Source of the DNA: Silanimonas sp044377035 | GTDB lineage: Bacteria > Pseudomonadota > Gammaproteobacteria > Xanthomonadales > Xanthomonadaceae | NCBI RefSeq assembly: GCF_044377035.1 | Contig: NZ_JBILJW010000008.1 | Span: forward strand, 73,160 to 137,159 | Direction: 5' to 3' | Length of the DNA stretch: 64,000 bases | Shown: positions 1 to 8,391 of the stretch, piece after piece | Numbering within the stretch: position 1 is the first letter of the stretch | How the letters are laid out: each line of letters begins with the position of its first letter | Position numbers and translations under genes: made by a program | Notes under the pieces: model-generated | What the model was told of the DNA's origin: nothing | The model's database searches: none | The model's input: the letters and a program-made list of their open reading frames with translations, nothing else

Positions 1-1185
1 CTGGCGAAGGAGTGCGAAGCCGAAGCGGTGTACTGGCACCGCCTGTACGAACCGGCCAGCATCGCCCGTGACTCGGCCACCAAGGCGGCTCTCAAGGCCG
101 CCGGACTGCAGGCGGAAAGCCACAACGGCGCGCTGTTGGCCGAGCCCTGGACGGTGAAGACCGGCAACGGCGACCCCTATCGCGTGTTCACGCCCTTCTG
201 GAAGAACGCGCGGCAGGCGCTGGAGGGCAACACGACGCTCGAGGCCCCGAAGGCCCTCCCGGCGGTGCCGAACGTCCCCGCGCTCGACATCGAGGCGCTC
301 GGGCTTCGCCCGCACGAGCGCGAGGGTGGATGGGATCTCGGCTTCTGGCAGCACTGGCAGCCGGGCGAAGCCGGCGCCGCGGAACTGCTCGAGGCCTTCA
401 TCGACGGCGCACTGCACGGCTACAAGGAGCAGCGCAATTTCCCCGACCGCACCGGCAGCTCGAAGCTGTCGCCACACCTGCATTTCGGCGAGATCTCGCC
501 GCGGCGCATCGTCGCCGCGCTGCAGTCGGCCCGCGTGCCGGCCAAGTCGCAGCCGGATCTGGACCACTACCACTCGGAACTGGGCTGGCGGGAATTCAGC
601 CACCACCTGCTGTTCCACTTCCCGCACACCAGCGACGACAACATGAACCCGCGGTTCAAGGAGTTCGCATGGGCGGAGGTCGATCCCGCCCATCTCGAGG
701 CCTGGCAGCGCGGCCGCACCGGCGTGCCGATCGTCGACGCCGGCATGCGTGAGCTCTACGCCACCGGCTGGATGCACAACCGCGTGCGCATGGTGGTGGC
801 CAGCTTCCTGACGAAGAACCTGCGCTACCACTGGATCCACGGCGCACGCTGGTTCTGGGACACGCTGGTCGACGCCAGCCTGCCGAACAACACCCAAGGC
901 TGGCAGTGGACGGCTGGCACCGGCGCCGACGCCGCGCCGTACTTCCGCATCTTCAGCCCCACCTCGCAGGCCGAGAAGTTCGATCCGAAAGGCGCCTACA
1001 TCCAGCGCTGGGTGCCGGAATTGGCGAAGGTCCCGGCGGCGGCGCTCGCCGAGCCCTGGACGCACGGCGAGTTGCTCGCCCGCCTTGCCCCCGGCTATCC
1101 CCGGAAACCCATCGTCGACCCCAAGGCCAGCCGCGCAGAGGCGCTGGCCGCCTATTCCGGCCCGAAGTCCTTGCCGCACGACTGA
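1..1185 (+). CDS. phrB: Deoxyribodipyrimidine photolyase, 5'-truncated by window edge
   Basis: Flavoprotein that repairs UV-induced pyrimidine dimers with blue light. The frame is open from base 1 (it starts LAKECEAEAV), so the N-terminal antenna-domain start lies outside the window. What remains is the end of the antenna domain and the whole FAD-binding helical domain: TGSSKLSPHLHFGE, WREFSHHLLF, the highly conserved WMHNRVRMVVASFL segment, WFWDTLVDASLPNNTQGWQW and the C-terminal YFRIFSP...KFDP block. These fit class I CPD photolyases of the E. coli PhrB type; a cryptochrome-like role cannot be excluded by motif alone. It stops 37 bases before the wax-ester synthase gene on the same strand, so the two may be co-transcribed. 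Confidence 0.9.
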   Translation: MAKECEAEAVYWHRLYEPASIARDSATKAALKAAGLQAESHNGALLAEPWTVKTGNGDPYRVFTPFWKNARQALEGNTTLEAPKALPAVPNVPALDIEALGLRPHEREGGWDLGFWQHWQPGEAGAAELLEAFIDGALHGYKEQRNFPDRTGSSKLSPHLHFGEISPRRIVAALQSARVPAKSQPDLDHYHSELGWREFSHHLLFHFPHTSDDNMNPRFKEFAWAEVDPAHLEAWQRGRTGVPIVDAGMRELYATGWMHNRVRMVVASFLTKNLRYHWIHGARWFWDTLVDASLPNNTQGWQWTAGTGADAAPYFRIFSPTSQAEKFDPKGAYIQRWVPELAKVPAAALAEPWTHGELLARLAPGYPRKPIVDPKASRAEALAAYSGPKSLPHD

Positions 1186-1222
1186 CAAGCGCGGCATCCT
1201 GCCCCCAACAGGGGAGGGGACG

Positions 1223-2782
1223 ATGGCGACGCGGAAATCCACGCGGGACACGGCATCCAGCGCACCGGCCAAGGCCCGGACGCCCGCGCAGCGCACCGGG
1301 GCACCGGAGCCGTCGGCCGAAACACCGCCGCCACGCCGCCGTCGCCGCGAGCCGATGTCGCGGGTCGACACGGCGTGGTTGCGCATGGAGCGCAGCACCA
1401 ACCTGATGATGATCACCTCGGTGATGATGTTCGAGTCGCCGCTGGCGCTCGACCGCCTGAAGAAGGTCATCAAGGATCGATTCCTCGCCTATCCCCGCTT
1501 CCGCCAGAAGGTGGTCGAGACGGCGATGGGCCCGCACTGGGAAAACGATCCCGATTTCGACATCGACTGGCACGTGCGCCTCTCGGCCCTGCCAGGACGC
1601 GGTGGCAAGCGCGAGCTCGAACGCTTCGCCAGCCACATGGCGAGCACGCCGCTCGACCAGACCAAGCCCTTGTGGCAGTTCCACCTGGTCGAACGCTATG
1701 GCGGCGGCTCCGCAGTGGTCTGCCGCATCCACCATTGCTACGCCGACGGCATCGCCCTGGTGCAGGTGCTGCTCTCGATGACCGACGTCGAGGCCCAGCC
1801 GCAGAAGTCCGAGCCGCTGACGAAGCGCTGGTTGAAGAAGGAAGAGCACGCCAAGGTCGCTCAGCGCGTCGGCGCCATCGGCCGCTACGTCCAGATGGGC
1901 GAGAAGGTGCTCGAGAAGGGCATGGATTTCGCCCGTGATCCCTCGCTGGCCGGCGTGCTCGCCAACGAGGGCATGGAGCTCGCCAAAGAACTCGCTTACG
2001 CGCTGGCGCTCGAGGACGACCCGTCCACCGTGCTGAAGATGCCGCTGGGCGTGAGCAAGCGCTGCGCCTGGGCCGAGCCGCTCACCCTCGCCGACGTGAA
2101 GGCCGTGGGCCGTGCGTTCCAATGCACCGTCAACGACGTGCTGCTCGCTTCCGTCGCCGGTGCGCTGCGCAGCTACCTGATCGAGCGCGGTGAAGTCCTC
2201 GACGGCCGCAACATCCGCGTCACGGTGCCGGTGAACCTGCGCCCGCTGGAACACGCCAAGCAGCTCGGCAACCACTTCGGCCTCGTGTTCCTCGAGCTGC
2301 CCGTGGGCGAGCCGAACCCCGTGGCCCGGCTGCAGAAGGTCGCGGCGAACATGCGCCAGCTGCGCAAGTCGCGGCAGGCGATCATGGCCTTCGGCCTGCT
2401 GGCTGCGCTGGGCATGGCGCCAGTGCCGCTGCAGCGCGTCGCGCTGGAGCTGTTCTCGCGCAAAGCCACCGCGGTTGCGACGAACGTGCCGGGACCGCAG
2501 AGCCCCCTGTACCTCGCCGGCAGCAAGATCAAGGACATGATGTTCTGGGTGCCGCAAACCGGAGGCATCGGCATCGGTGTCTCCATCCTCAGCTACAACG
2601 GGCGGGTGCATTTCGGCCTCATCGCCGATGCGAAGCTGATGCCCGACCCGGACTCGGTGATCCGCCGATTCGAGCCCGAGTTCGAGAAGCTGGTCTACCT
2701 CGCGCTGATGGCGGGCTGGGAGCACGACTTCGGCCCAGAAGACGCCGAGGCGCTGATGCCCCTCTCCGACGAGCCCGCCTGA
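1223..2782 (+). CDS. Wax ester synthase / diacylglycerol acyltransferase (WS/DGAT)
   Basis: Acyltransferase that joins acyl-CoA to fatty alcohols or diacylglycerol to make storage wax esters or triacylglycerol. The 519-residue product carries the catalytic HHxxxDG motif as HHCYADG at about residues 170-176, and the typical NDVLLASVAGALR and TNVPGPQSPLYLAG blocks of the family's second half. The frame is open further upstream, but the ATG at 1223 lies just after the photolyase stop behind a GGGGAGGGG Shine-Dalgarno-like run. The first ~45 residues are basic and proline-rich and look like a dispensable linker. The length is slightly above the usual 450-480 because of this extension. msrA starts immediately after the stop. 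Confidence 0.9.
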   Translation: MATRKSTRDTASSAPAKARTPAQRTGAPEPSAETPPPRRRRREPMSRVDTAWLRMERSTNLMMITSVMMFESPLALDRLKKVIKDRFLAYPRFRQKVVETAMGPHWENDPDFDIDWHVRLSALPGRGGKRELERFASHMASTPLDQTKPLWQFHLVERYGGGSAVVCRIHHCYADGIALVQVLLSMTDVEAQPQKSEPLTKRWLKKEEHAKVAQRVGAIGRYVQMGEKVLEKGMDFARDPSLAGVLANEGMELAKELAYALALEDDPSTVLKMPLGVSKRCAWAEPLTLADVKAVGRAFQCTVNDVLLASVAGALRSYLIERGEVLDGRNIRVTVPVNLRPLEHAKQLGNHFGLVFLELPVGEPNPVARLQKVAANMRQLRKSRQAIMAFGLLAALGMAPVPLQRVALELFSRKATAVATNVPGPQSPLYLAGSKIKDMMFWVPQTGGIGIGVSILSYNGRVHFGLIADAKLMPDPDSVIRRFEPEFEKLVYLALMAGWEHDFGPEDAEALMPLSDEPA

Positions 2783-3418
2783 GTGGCCGCGTTCTGCCCG
2801 ATTCCCGGCCAGGGCCTGCAGGTGGCCCCCGACCAGGTGCCGATGCCGGCCGTGGACCTCGCACGCGACGACGACATGGGGGTAGCCGTGCTGGCTGGCG
2901 GCTGCTTCTGGTGCACCGAGGCGGTGTTCGCCGCTCTCGACGGCGTGCTCAACGTGATGCCCGGCTACATGGGCGGCGATGCGGCCACGGCGAACTACGA
3001 CGCCGTGTGCAGCGGGCGCAGCGGCCATGCCGAGGCCATCCGCATCAGCTACAACCCGGCGAAGCTCAGCTTCGGCGCGCTGCTCCGGGTGTTCTTCACC
3101 GTCGCCCACGACCCGACCCAACGGAACCGCCAGGGCCACGACGTCGGCACGCAGTACCGGTCGACGATCTTCCCGCTCGACCACCGCCAGCAACAGGTCG
3201 CGGCCGGCTACATCGCCCAGCTCGACGCCGCCGGCGTGTTCGCAGCCCCCATCGCGACCACGCTCGAGCTCCATGGCGCGTTTTTCCCCGCGGAGGCATA
3301 CCATCACCGGTACGCCGAGCGGAACCCCGGCCAGCCGTACGTGGCAGCCGTCGCCCTGCCCAAGCTCGATAAGCTCTACGAACACTTCGGGACATGGACC
3401 CGGCGTCAGCCGGATTGA
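2783..3418 (+). CDS. msrA: Peptide methionine sulfoxide reductase MsrA
   Basis: Reduces methionine-S-sulfoxide in oxidised proteins. The active-site motif GCFWCTEAVF (catalytic Cys is the first C), the VCSGRSGHAEA block and the GTQYRSTIF segment identify MsrA. No C-terminal resolving cysteine is present, so recycling must use an internal cysteine. The frame begins at a GTG directly abutting the previous stop (211 residues); the ATG at 2876 would give a tighter enzyme of about 180 residues starting seven residues before the GCFWC motif, so the true start is uncertain. It lies in a tight same-strand run with the acyltransferase and the GGDEF-EAL gene. Confidence 0.92.
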   Translation: MAAFCPIPGQGLQVAPDQVPMPAVDLARDDDMGVAVLAGGCFWCTEAVFAALDGVLNVMPGYMGGDAATANYDAVCSGRSGHAEAIRISYNPAKLSFGALLRVFFTVAHDPTQRNRQGHDVGTQYRSTIFPLDHRQQQVAAGYIAQLDAAGVFAAPIATTLELHGAFFPAEAYHHRYAERNPGQPYVAAVALPKLDKLYEHFGTWTRRQPD

Positions 3419-3442
3419 TTGCCTCACCTGGAGATCTTCAGG

Positions 3443-6058
3443 ATGACGCTCCAGAACCATCGCGCCCCTGCAGCCGTGCCGCAGCACCACCGATCGCCGG
3501 TCGAGGCCTCGAGCATCCTCGGGGCTGCGCATGTGGCGATCGTCGTGCAGGGCCCCGACGGGCAGATCGTCCACTGCAATGCCGATGCGGAACGCGTGCT
3601 CGGATTGAGCCGCGAGCAGATGCTGGGGCGCGACTCGCTCGATCCGCGCTGGGGCGCCATCACCGCGGACGGGGCCACGTTGCCGGGCGATCGCCATCCC
3701 GGGCCGGTCGCACTGCGCACCGGCGAGGCGCAACTCGGCGTCACCATGGGCATCCGGCTGCCGAACGGCAAGCGCCGCTGGTTGCTGGTCGACTCCGACG
3801 TGTTCGAGGCCCCTGGGCTCGGCACCTGCGCGGTGTCGAGCTTCATGGACATCACCGAGCGGCGTCGACTGGAAGCCTGGCAAGCGCTCACGTTGAACTT
3901 GATGGACGAGATGGGGCGCCGGGCGCCGCTCGAGAGCCTGCTGCTTCGACTCGTGGGCTTCGTGGAAAACCAACTCGCCGGCGCCCGGTGCTCGGTGCAA
4001 TTGCTGTCGGAGGATCGCCGACGGATTCAGGCGAGCCACTCGCCGTCATTGCCTAGCGCTTACGTCGCTGCCCTCGAGGGCCTTGAGATTTCCCCGTCGG
4101 CCGGCTCCTGCGGCGCCGCGGCCTCGCTGGGAAAGACGGTCATCGTCCCCGATGTGTTCAACCATCCGAACTGGGCGCCCTACCTGTTCCTCGCCGAAGC
4201 CCACGGTTTCCGCGCCTGCTGGTCGGAGCCGGTCTTCGACGACGAAGGGCGTCCGATGGGAACGTTCGCCGTCTACTACGACGAGGTGCGCGAGCCGGAA
4301 CCGGACGACCTCATCCTGCTCAGGCAATCGGCCAGCCTCGCGTCCTTGGTGATCCAGCGCGCCTCGGCCCACGAGGATCTGATGCTGGCCGCGGCGCTGT
4401 TCGAACAGGGCACGGAGTCCGTCGTGGTCACCGACGCCGGGCATCGCATCGTGCGGGTGAACCGTTCGTTCGAGCGCCTCACGGGCTTCACCTCCGAGGA
4501 GGTCATCGGCCGACGTCCTCCTGACCTGCACGCCGCGTCGCCGCTGGCCACGCAGGGCCGCAGCATCGAGGAGGACGCGGAGTCGGAAGGCCATTGGCAG
4601 GGCGAACTGCTGCTTCGCCGCAAGGACGGCGCCGTGGTGCCGGTGTGGTTGTCCGTCGTGGCGCTTCATGGGCCGGACGGCCAGATCAGCCACTACCTGC
4701 GCACCGCCGTCGACCTTCGCGAAACCAAGGCGCAGGCCGAACGCATCCGCCAGCTGGCTTTCTTCGACCCGCTCACCCGGCTCCCGAACCGCGCCCTGGT
4801 TACCGATCGCCTGCGCCAAGCGCTGGTGAGCGCGGAGCGGCGACGTCAGCCGCTCGCCGTGTTGTTCATCGACCTCAATCGCTTCAAGGAAGTGAATGAC
4901 ACGCTCGGGCACGACATCGGCGACAGCGTGCTGGCTGCCGTCGCGCGACGCTTCGCCAACGTGGTCCGCCCCGACGACACCTTGGGCCGGCTGGGCGGCG
5001 ACGAGTTCATTGTGATCGCCGATGGCGCGAGCGAGCCCGAAGCCACGCTTTGCGCCGAGCGGCTGATGGAGGCGCTGGCCGAACCGATCGTCGCGCAGGA
5101 CCAGCCCTTCGCCCTCGGGGCCAGCGTCGGCATCGCGATGTACCCGGGTGACGGCCAGGCACCCGAGGAACTGATGAAGCACGCCGACATCGCCATGTAT
5201 CGCGCCAAGAGCGCGGGCGGCGGCTTCCGTCTTTACCAGCCGGAGATGAGCAGTGGCCTCGGCGAGCGGGTGGCGCTGGCCCGCGATCTCCGCTACGCGC
5301 TGATGCGCGGCGATGCCCTCAGCCTGCACTACCAGCCGCAATTCGAACTCGCCACCGGCAGGCTGAGTGGCGCCGAAGCCTTGATCCGCTGGAACCATCC
5401 CACGCTGGGCCCGATCTCGCCGGCGTCGTTCATCCCGCTCGCGGAAGAGCGATCGATGATGCTCGACGTCGGTGAATGGGTGCTGCGCGCGGCCTGCCGG
5501 CAATTGGCGGCTTGGAAGGCGCAGGGCAGGGCGCTGCCCGGGCGGCTGGCCATCAACGTCTCGGCCCAGCAGCTGGACGCGCCGGACGCACTGGCCCGGG
5601 CACGCCGGACGATGGAAGCCCACGGCATCGGCGCGGACGAGATCGAGATGGAGCTGACCGAGAGCGCGCTGATGCGCAACATCGACCACGCCCTGGCGGT
5701 GATGCGGGAGCTGCGCGATGCGGGAATCGCCCTGTCGATCGATGATTTCGGCACCGGCTACTCGTCGCTCGCCTACCTCAAGCGCTTCCCGGTGGATCGC
5801 CTGAAGATCGACATGAGCTTCGTGCGTGACATGCTTTCCGACCAGAACGATTACGCCATCGTCGGCAGCATCGTCGGCATGGCGCGCCCGCTGCGCCTGG
5901 CCACCGTCGCCGAGGGCGTGGAGCACCCGGGCCAAGCCGATGCCCTTCGCGAACTCGGCTGCACGCACGCGCAGGGCTACCTGTTCGGACGGCCCGTTCC
6001 GGCCTCAGAATTCGCCGACCGCTGGCTTCCCCTCTCTCCGTTGGCTCCCACTCCATGA
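3443..6058 (+). CDS. PAS-GAF-PAS-GGDEF-EAL cyclic-di-GMP turnover protein
   Basis: Cytoplasmic hybrid signalling protein of 871 residues. Order: a PAS domain (about 25-145), a GAF domain (about 165-305), a second PAS (about 315-430), GGDEF (about 440-600) and EAL (about 615-865). The cyclase motif is canonical (RLGGDEF at about 518) and is preceded by a product-inhibition I-site, RPDD, exactly five residues upstream. The phosphodiesterase half keeps EALIRW and DDFGTGYSS, so both halves look competent. No transmembrane segment is evident. ATG 3443 is chosen over the upstream TTG at 3419. The stop overlaps the ATG of the GST gene (ATGA), indicating translational coupling. Confidence 0.9.
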   Translation: MTLQNHRAPAAVPQHHRSPVEASSILGAAHVAIVVQGPDGQIVHCNADAERVLGLSREQMLGRDSLDPRWGAITADGATLPGDRHPGPVALRTGEAQLGVTMGIRLPNGKRRWLLVDSDVFEAPGLGTCAVSSFMDITERRRLEAWQALTLNLMDEMGRRAPLESLLLRLVGFVENQLAGARCSVQLLSEDRRRIQASHSPSLPSAYVAALEGLEISPSAGSCGAAASLGKTVIVPDVFNHPNWAPYLFLAEAHGFRACWSEPVFDDEGRPMGTFAVYYDEVREPEPDDLILLRQSASLASLVIQRASAHEDLMLAAALFEQGTESVVVTDAGHRIVRVNRSFERLTGFTSEEVIGRRPPDLHAASPLATQGRSIEEDAESEGHWQGELLLRRKDGAVVPVWLSVVALHGPDGQISHYLRTAVDLRETKAQAERIRQLAFFDPLTRLPNRALVTDRLRQALVSAERRRQPLAVLFIDLNRFKEVNDTLGHDIGDSVLAAVARRFANVVRPDDTLGRLGGDEFIVIADGASEPEATLCAERLMEALAEPIVAQDQPFALGASVGIAMYPGDGQAPEELMKHADIAMYRAKSAGGGFRLYQPEMSSGLGERVALARDLRYALMRGDALSLHYQPQFELATGRLSGAEALIRWNHPTLGPISPASFIPLAEERSMMLDVGEWVLRAACRQLAAWKAQGRALPGRLAINVSAQQLDAPDALARARRTMEAHGIGADEIEMELTESALMRNIDHALAVMRELRDAGIALSIDDFGTGYSSLAYLKRFPVDRLKIDMSFVRDMLSDQNDYAIVGSIVGMARPLRLATVAEGVEHPGQADALRELGCTHAQGYLFGRPVPASEFADRWLPLSPLAPTP

Positions 6059-6660
6059 AGCTCTTCCACAGCCCTGCCAGTTGCTCGCTGTCGCCCGCCA
6101 TCGCCCTGTTCGAAGCCGGATTCCCGGTGGAACTGGTGAAGGTGGACCTGCGCAACAAGACCACCGAACACGGCGCCGACTACCGCGCCATCAATCCGCT
6201 CGGCTACGTGCCCGCCCTTCAGCTCGACGATGGCGAGATCCTGGTCGAGGGCCCGGCGATCGTGCAGTTCATCGCCGACCTCGCACCGGCCAGTGGGCTG
6301 GCGCCAGCCAATGGCACGCGCGAGCGCTATCGCCTGCAGTCGGCGCTGGCCTTCATCAACAGCGAACTGCACAAGGGCATCGGCGTGCTGTTCGCGCCCG
6401 GCCTCTCCGACGAGGAGAAGGCCGGCATGACGAAGCGCATCCGCTTCCGCCTCGACCAGCATGAGGCGCAGTGGGGCGAGCGCACGTGGTTCGTCGGCGA
6501 AGGTTTCACCGTGGCCGACGGCTACCAGTTCGTGGTGCTGAACTGGCTGCAGTTCGTGGGCATGGACCTCGCCGACTGGCCGAAGCTGGCCGCGCATGGC
6601 GCACGCGTCCGTGCGCGCCCCGCCGTGCAGGCCGCGATGAAGGCAGTGGGCCTCGGCTGA
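6055..6660 (+). CDS. gst: Glutathione S-transferase (beta-class type)
   Basis: 201-residue two-domain GST. The N-terminal thioredoxin-like domain reads MKLFHSPASCSLSPA, placing a cysteine at position 10 as in bacterial beta-class enzymes. It also has NPLGYVPAL and the DGEILVEGPAIVQF glutathione-binding segment (usual form ESxAI). The C-terminal half is helical with FTVADGYQFVVLNW. It probably conjugates glutathione to electrophiles or reduces disulfides in the cytoplasm. It overlaps the preceding GGDEF-EAL gene by four bases and is the last gene before a 300-base intergenic region. Confidence 0.9.
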   Translation: MKLFHSPASCSLSPAIALFEAGFPVELVKVDLRNKTTEHGADYRAINPLGYVPALQLDDGEILVEGPAIVQFIADLAPASGLAPANGTRERYRLQSALAFINSELHKGIGVLFAPGLSDEEKAGMTKRIRFRLDQHEAQWGERTWFVGEGFTVADGYQFVVLNWLQFVGMDLADWPKLAAHGARVRARPAVQAAMKAVGLG

Positions 6661-6670
6661 GTCGGAACCG

Positions 6671-6775
6671 CTTTTCCCCAACGCCTGTGGATAGCTGTCT
6701 GGACAGTTCCGGGAATGCGGCCGGAGCGGCTGGCGCGGCAAGGGTGTCAAGCGGTCTGCTGGTTTTTTGACCAGC
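6671..6775. repeat. Copy 1 of a DnaA-box-like intergenic repeat
   Basis: First of two diverged direct copies with a period of about 124-126 bases. It contains TGTGGATAG (6686-6694, complement CTATCCACA, one base off a consensus DnaA box), then GTCTGGACAG, GTGTCAAGCGGT and TTTGACCAGC (6766-6775). The second copy at 6788-6901 keeps the same elements in the same order. No gene is apparent in the 6661-6960 gap. Confidence 0.65.
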
Positions 6776-6787
6776 ATCGGAAGGCGG

Positions 6788-6901
6788 CTTTCCGCTTGTC
6801 CACATGCGTTGTGGATAAGCGTCTGGACAGCCTCTGGAGCAAGCACAGCGCGGCCTTACGGAATCGGCGTGTCAAGGCGGTTTGCTCAAGATTTGACCAG
6901 C
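6788..6901. repeat. Copy 2 of the DnaA-box-like intergenic repeat
   Basis: Carries TTGTCCACA (6796-6804) and the perfect DnaA-box complement TGTGGATAA (6810-6818), followed by GTCTGGACAG, GTGTCAAGGCGGT and TTTGACCAGC (6892-6901), matching copy 1 block by block. A third partial trace, AAATTTGACCGCC, follows at about 6911. The repeat ends 60 bases before tRNA-Val. It could be a DnaA-binding cluster, a regulatory element or a mobile-repeat relic; the sequence alone does not decide. Confidence 0.65.
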
Positions 6902-6960
6902 CCGCGGAGGAAATTTGACCGCCATGGGGTGATGCCCGTATCCTTCGCGTCCCGATTTAC

Positions 6961-7035
6961 GGGCGGTTAGCTCAGCGGTAGAGCACTGCTTTCACACGGC
7001 AGGGGTCACAGGTTCGAAACCTGTACCGCCCACCA
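6961..7035 (+). tRNA. tRNA-Val (anticodon CAC)
   Basis: Perfect seven-pair acceptor stem GGGCGGT/ACCGCCC, D-arm GCTC...GAGC, anticodon stem CTGCT/GGCAG around the loop TTCACAC (anticodon CAC, reading GUG), T-arm ACAGG TTCGAAA CCTGT, discriminator A and encoded CCA (7033-7035). Confidence 0.93.
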
Positions 7036-7040
7036 GAACA

Positions 7041-7066
7041 AGGCGCCCCCGGGCGCCTTTTCTTTT
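7041..7066 (+). terminator. Rho-independent terminator after tRNA-Val
   Basis: Stem AGGCGCCC with GGGCGCCT followed directly by TTTCTTTT, six bases after the tRNA 3' end. Confidence 0.8.
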
Positions 7067-7094
7067 GCCCGGCATCTTCGCCGCGACCGAACGA

Positions 7095-7772
7095 ATGGAG
7101 CAGAGCAGGGTGGTCCCCATCGCGTTCTCCGTCCGCTTCTTCGATCTCGATGCCGTCCTCGTGGACGACGCGCTGTTGTCGAGCGACGAGCGCGAGCGTG
7201 TCGGCCGCAAAGCGACGCCGCTCCTGCGCCAGCGCCAAGCCGCCTCGTTCCAGTGCCTGCGCCTCACCTTGGGCGAAGTGCTTGGCGCCGATCCGTCGTC
7301 CCTGTGCTTCCGCATCGAAGCCAACGGCAAGCCGGTGCTGGCCGGCGGCGGGCTGCACTTCAACGTGAGCCACAGCGGCGGCGTGGGCCTGCTGGCCTGG
7401 GGGCCGCGCGAGCTGGGTGCCGATGTGGAAGCCCTGATCGCCCGCCCGAGCGACAGCCTCGCCGAGGAGATCCTGGCCATCCCCGAGTTGGAGGCCTGGC
7501 GGGCACTGCCCACGACGCTTCGCCAAGCCGCACTGACGCGTGCGTGGGCGCGGAAGGAGGCGACGCTGAAGGCCATCGGCAGTGGCCTCCGCATCGCGCC
7601 GCGTACGATCGAGGTCGGCGGGTTCTGGCACGAGCCCGACGCCCCGACGGCCGCGACGACGCTCCGTTGGACCCACGAGCACGAGGGACGCCGCTGGCTG
7701 GGTTTCGAGGGCTTCAATGGCGTGCCCGAGGGCTACCGGGCGGCCGTGTGTATCGAGGCCGAGGGTGACTGA
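7095..7772 (+). CDS. 4'-phosphopantetheinyl transferase superfamily protein (Sfp-like)
   Basis: Transfers the phosphopantetheine arm of CoA to carrier proteins. Hallmarks are FNVSHSGG, the metal-binding GADVE (usual GVDVE) and WARKEATLKAIGSGL (the WxxKEA motif). About 225 residues from the ATG at 7095, fitting the single-chain Sfp/Gsp type rather than the short AcpS. No carrier-protein, polyketide or NRPS gene lies nearby, so the client protein is unknown. The start is not decided by a strong ribosome-binding site; a TTG at 7065 would overlap the tRNA terminator. The 3' end overlaps the next gene by eight bases. Confidence 0.85.
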   Translation: MEQSRVVPIAFSVRFFDLDAVLVDDALLSSDERERVGRKATPLLRQRQAASFQCLRLTLGEVLGADPSSLCFRIEANGKPVLAGGGLHFNVSHSGGVGLLAWGPRELGADVEALIARPSDSLAEEILAIPELEAWRALPTTLRQAALTRAWARKEATLKAIGSGLRIAPRTIEVGGFWHEPDAPTAATTLRWTHEHEGRRWLGFEGFNGVPEGYRAAVCIEAEGD

Positions 7773-8082
7773 GGCGGAACGCTGGTTCGTCTACGTGCTC
7801 CGATGCCGCGGTGATCGCCTGTACTGCGGCATCGCCAAGGACGTCGAGGCGCGATTCGCCGAGCATCGGGCAGGGAAGGGCGCCAAGTTCACCCGCGCGT
7901 TCCCTCCGGAAGCCATCGTCGCCGCGATCACGGTCGCCGGTAAACCCGAGGCACTGCGGGAGGAACGGGCCTTCAAGGCGCTGGCTCGCGTCCGCAAGCT
8001 GGAGCGGATGGCGGAATGGGGTGAACGCCGGTCAAACCGCGACCCAACGCACGCCAAGACAGACGCCCACATCGGACCCTAG
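7765..8082 (+). CDS. GIY-YIG domain protein (YhbQ/UPF0213-like)
   Basis: Small 105-residue protein made almost wholly of one GIY-YIG nuclease fold: the degenerate GIY is in FVYVLRCRGDRLYCGIAKD, then the conserved Arg/His segment DVEARFAEHRAGKGAKFTRA and a downstream glutamate region. Such standalone proteins are widespread in proteobacteria and are mostly uncharacterised; they resemble the UvrC N-terminal nuclease. The GTG start at 7765 lies inside the end of the transferase gene (eight-base overlap), which argues for coupled translation. Confidence 0.8.
   Translation: MTEAERWFVYVLRCRGDRLYCGIAKDVEARFAEHRAGKGAKFTRAFPPEAIVAAITVAGKPEALREERAFKALARVRKLERMAEWGERRSNRDPTHAKTDAHIGP
7868..7880 (+). 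other. Two overlapping FtsK-orienting (KOPS-type) octamers
   Basis: GGGCAGGG (7868-7875) and GGGAAGGG (7873-7880) both match GGGNAGGG. They read rightward toward the candidate dif site about 1.1 kb away, as expected for FtsK loading sites. They lie inside the GIY-YIG gene. Confidence 0.5.
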
Positions 8083-8086
8083 GCAC

Positions 8087-8344
8087 ATGCTCCCGCCGGT
8101 CTTCGGCCCCGCTCTAGGGCCCACGCTGCCCATCGCCCCGTTCCGGCCGACGCCCATCGGCACGCCGGAAGCGCTGGCGACGCCGGCTCCCGCGGCCCAG
8201 CCCGTGCCGCCCGTGCGCTCGCCGGGCATCGACGAAGTCGGCGCCATGCTCGCGTCGATGGTGCAGCAGCTCGATCCCGCCCGCACGACGGCCGCGAACG
8301 CTGCGAAGATCTACAGCGCGGTGTCGAAACTTCCGCCGGGCTAA
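8087..8344 (+). CDS. Small hypothetical protein, proline/alanine-rich N-terminus
   Basis: 85 residues from ATG 8087, four bases after the GIY-YIG stop. The first half is rich in Pro, Ala and Thr and looks disordered; the second half (GIDEVGAMLASMVQQLDPARTTAANAAKIYSAVSKLPPG) is a plausible short helical segment. There is no signal peptide or membrane span, and I recognise no family. Coding status is supported by position in a same-strand run and absence of a better frame, not by homology. Confidence 0.5.
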   Translation: MLPPVFGPALGPTLPIAPFRPTPIGTPEALATPAPAAQPVPPVRSPGIDEVGAMLASMVQQLDPARTTAANAAKIYSAVSKLPPG

Positions 8345-8391
8345 GCGGATACCGCGCCCCCACAAAACACCGTCGGTGATTTCGGCTCTTC

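Noticed and set aside
953..4039. A 1028-codon open frame on the minus strand
   Set aside because: It is antisense to photolyase, WS/DGAT, MsrA and the GGDEF gene, all with clear motifs; its translation is low-complexity and His/Arg/Glu-rich, typical of shadow frames in GC-rich DNA.
6686..6818. DnaA-like boxes as a chromosomal origin oriC
   Set aside because: No dnaA, dnaN, gidA or AT-rich unwinding element is nearby, and other evidence puts this region at the terminus.
7765..8082. GIY-YIG gene as a homing endonuclease or mobile element
   Set aside because: It is a short standalone domain in a tight gene run, without an intron, DNA-binding extension or repeats.
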